NCBI GenBank assembly: GCA_013397435.1
Contig: VZRG01002079.1
Location: forward strand, 43,312-107,311
Source: Erythrocercus mccallii
Lineage: Eukaryota; Chordata; Aves; Passeriformes; Dicruridae
Direction of reading: 5' to 3'
Length of the DNA stretch: 64,000 nt
A program made the translations under genes and the position numbers. The stretch's first letter is position 1; each line of letters opens with the position of its first letter. Under the pieces are notes generated by a model. That model saw nothing but the letters and a program-made list of their open reading frames with translations, made no database searches and was not told where the DNA came from. Below, piece after piece: positions 61,148-64,000 of the stretch.

Positions 61148-64000
61148 AACCTCAAACCATGATGTCCTGTTGTCCTTCCATAAGGAAACAAAAGAAGAGG
61201 GAACTGGAAGGCTGGAGTGCTGTTTTCAGAACGAACAGGGGCTTGCTAAGCAATATTTAGCAGCACCCAGGCTCTTACACGGTGGTCAAATATTCCCTCC
61301 TTGCAACTCCCAAGAAGACGCCACTTTTCAGAAGTGCAGGAGGACAGCACTGCTTTCACCACATTCAGCAACATCTCCATGTAGCAAAGCACCAGAGCTC
61401 AGTCCAAATGACATCCTCAAAATGTGACAGACACGAGCTCCCCCTCCAACCCCCGCAAGCACATGGAGATCCTACAGCTCAGGTGAAAGGTCACAGAAAA
61501 TCCAACTTTCTCTGTCATTCTTCCACGTTTTCCCAGAGTTTATTATGGACCTTTTACTCACATGTCAGTATCAGAATCTACTTACCTAATAAAACCTAAA
61601 TAATGTCAAGGTTGTCAAGAAACTGACCTTGGAATCAAAAGATTGCAAGTTTTATTAAAGCAGCAAGCAAGACAATTTCCAGTAAAAAAAATGTGCAAGA
61701 GCACAATACCAACCACGTCAACATGTTTTATTAGAAATATTTTATGTTTTTCTTGACAAAAGAAGATAAGAAATTGAGAAATCTAAAATTATTAATTCTG
61801 ATTTTTAAATATAAGAGGAGCCTGTTTTCTCTTAAAATGTCTTCATGTTCAAAAACGTTCAATTGCCTCAAGTAAATGGACATAACATCTATTTTGCACA
61901 AATGAATTTAGAAAAGTCACAAACATCAAACTGATCAGTTACACATAAATATACGTATGTTTGACATCCCATCACCAAAATATCCCAGAAAACACATTCA
62001 CATGGCTCCTACCACTGAGGCTCACCATACTTCACTCTTGATTCACTACCTGGAGTAGAACTGGGATCTAATTTAAGTTTAATAATTGTAAATAACATTA
62101 CATCAATCTCCAAATTTGTACCTAAAGTCAATACATACACTTTGGGCATATCATTATCACTGTCACACTTAAACCTTGCTGCTTTCCTTAGATGATGTGA
62201 AAAGAAAATACCTTGAAAGAACTTTCATTTAACCAAAATTTTTACATTTCCACTTTTAGTAAACTCTATGAATGTGATCTTGCCTATGTTCAGTATATTT
62301 AGAGAGCTTCTGTATTTACACTGGAATAGTGAACAAGTTATTGTGACAAACTTGTATTTGAATATTCCCGGTCCATAATTTTGAATGTGGACGGCACTGT
62401 AACTCAATGCTTTGTGTCAAAAGAATGGAAAGTGCACACTCATAACAAGCAAATGAGCTGAAATATAAAAATGTGCTGTGGCCTGGAAGCTGAAGAAATT
62501 TTGAGGCACTGAAAAAGCACAGCAATCAAAAGAGAATATTTTGCTATGCAAATCTCAGTATTTTCTTTCCTCCAAAGAGTATTAGGTCCCTAAATAATTC
62601 ACAATTAATAGGCCTTTTCTTGACCGAAAATGTGTATCTTATTAAAGGAAGAAAAGTTTGTTACTTTTACTCAAAAAGATTTAAGAGTTTCCAAAGGTGG
62701 AAGTGGCCTAAGCACTTCTTCAGAGAGGTACTTCTCCTCAGAGGTATAATCTTACTCTTTTCAACAGGGCCCTGTTAAAAGAATTTATTTGTGAAAGGAT
62801 AATCTTCTGCAGTTTGAACTTTCTCACCAAGCTCCCTGCTCATTGCTATGCGGTGTGGGAGGTAAGGCTGCTTGCAATGCCAGCCATGTCTATCGGATCA
62901 GAGCTAACCTTTTGTTCCACTTATTTTCTCTGCAACTTTCTGCCTTCAGGAGCCACCTCAAAAAGAAATAAATATATATATGTGTACTATTGAAGCCTTG
63001 GTGCCTTTTAGGTAATTCCAAGCTGGTTTAAAATAAGGAAGTTTGATGGTTTTGTGGAAAGCCAATCAGGACTTTGTGCAAAACACAGGAATGTGTGGCC
63101 TTAACTTTGTCACCTCCACTTTGTGACTGCTGATCAATGCAAAATTAAAGGGAATGTCATCTCATACTGCAACACCAACTCACACCAGGGTTCAAAACTT
63201 AAAGACCAGAAGACTGATTTCCATTAGTTATCAATGCTATCAAAATAGCAAGATTCAGACAGCAAATCAGTTTCAGAAAGAAGAAAGATCATAATAACAA
63301 TCAGCAATAGTGATAGATATTAACACACTAAGGAGACCAAAGAAAGATTGATGACTACAGTGCTCACTTCACTTTAGAGAAAAGCAATATTCTTAAGGAG
63401 TAAGTACCTGGAACTTACATCACACACACAAAAAATAGTAGTGCTTGCTCACTAAACATCATAAATGCATATAAAACCATAAAACACACACATAAGTACC
63501 CTGCAATGCAAAAAACCAACCCACAGTCTCTGAAGGAAAAGCATACAAAACCAGAATATAAAATTAGAAAACCTTATTAAGCAGACACTGGGGACGTATC
63601 AAGAATGCAGCTTTATCACAATCTCAAACCAAAAGAAAAAGCACATGATAACATTCTAAGTGTTTATGGTTTCTATTTTCATTCACTGCTGTGTATTACA
63701 TCTAGAAAATTATCTTGGTAAAATCATATAGTGTAGGGGTAGCGCTGGGGAATCCGGTAAAGAAAAAAAATCTTTGTTAGCCAAGCCACAAAGCATCTAC
63801 AGAGCCTAATTCATCATGAAAACGCCTGACAGCTGAGTGACAGATCAGCCTCTGCTCGCTCCCTGTGCCTCGCAGGGGAGCCCCTTGCATTCAGCGTGGC
63901 TGCTCCTCCTGGCAGCACAGCTCCTGTGCACAGGGGCTGCAAGCAAGAGCTGAGCTCAGGAAAGAGGGACAGCCTGAGCACAAACCCCCCACAGCACAGC
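61148..64000. other. Intronic sequence upstream of exon A, third part
   Basis: Non-coding, strongly AT-rich up to about 63.75 kb, then GC-richer in the last 150-200 bases, where nothing specific is recognised. The window ends inside the intron or upstream region; no earlier glypican exon seen. Confidence 0.5.

Noticed and set aside
1..64000. A compact undescribed system, such as a gene cluster, CRISPR array, tRNA genes or an intact virus
   Set aside because: No tRNA T-loop pattern, regular spacer-repeat array, cluster of long frames or retroviral coding region was found. The content is vertebrate intronic DNA.

Overview
The window looks like nuclear DNA of a bird, probably a passerine. It is AT-rich and almost entirely non-coding. 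It carries fragments of the avian LINE CR1, a probable passerine-type ERV LTR, simple repeats, and two short exons with vertebrate splice sites. There is no operon, CRISPR array, tRNA, rRNA or compact gene cluster. The many short open frames have no recognisable domains and fit chance in intronic sequence.

The only coding sequence I can support is two exons on the minus strand. Exon A is at 46820-46950 and exon B at 40134-40259. A begins at a codon boundary and ends with two spare bases, which the first base of B completes. The joined reading carries the glypican C-terminal motif set: a Val-Cys-Gly, then Arg-Arg-Glu-Phe-Ile-Asn, a Leu-Cys, and a Cys-Trp-Asn-Gly-Glu-Asp. The best fit is glypican-5 (GPC5), with GPC3 the second choice. 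GPC5 is a GPI-anchored heparan sulfate proteoglycan known for very large introns, and that fits two exons totalling 257 bp in 64 kb.

Layout, in + coordinates and therefore from gene 3' to 5': 1-40133 is the intron after exon B, with the terminal exon not recognised. 40134-40259 is exon B. 40260-46819 is a 6.6 kb intron holding a probable ERVL-type LTR antisense to the gene. 46820-46950 is exon A. 46951-64000 is the preceding intron, with two CR1 pieces and a long imperfect hairpin.

The intronic sequence has several notable structures. A direct duplication of about 210 bp has copies 1.8 kb apart (29391-29603 and 31375-31580). A tandem duplication of about 130 bp is split by a single N at 36245, almost certainly a false duplication at an assembly join. 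Also present are a 26-unit AC microsatellite, a small CpG-rich patch near 12.5-12.75 kb, and a hairpin of about 80 nt at 52853-52935. I found no convincing new biological system.
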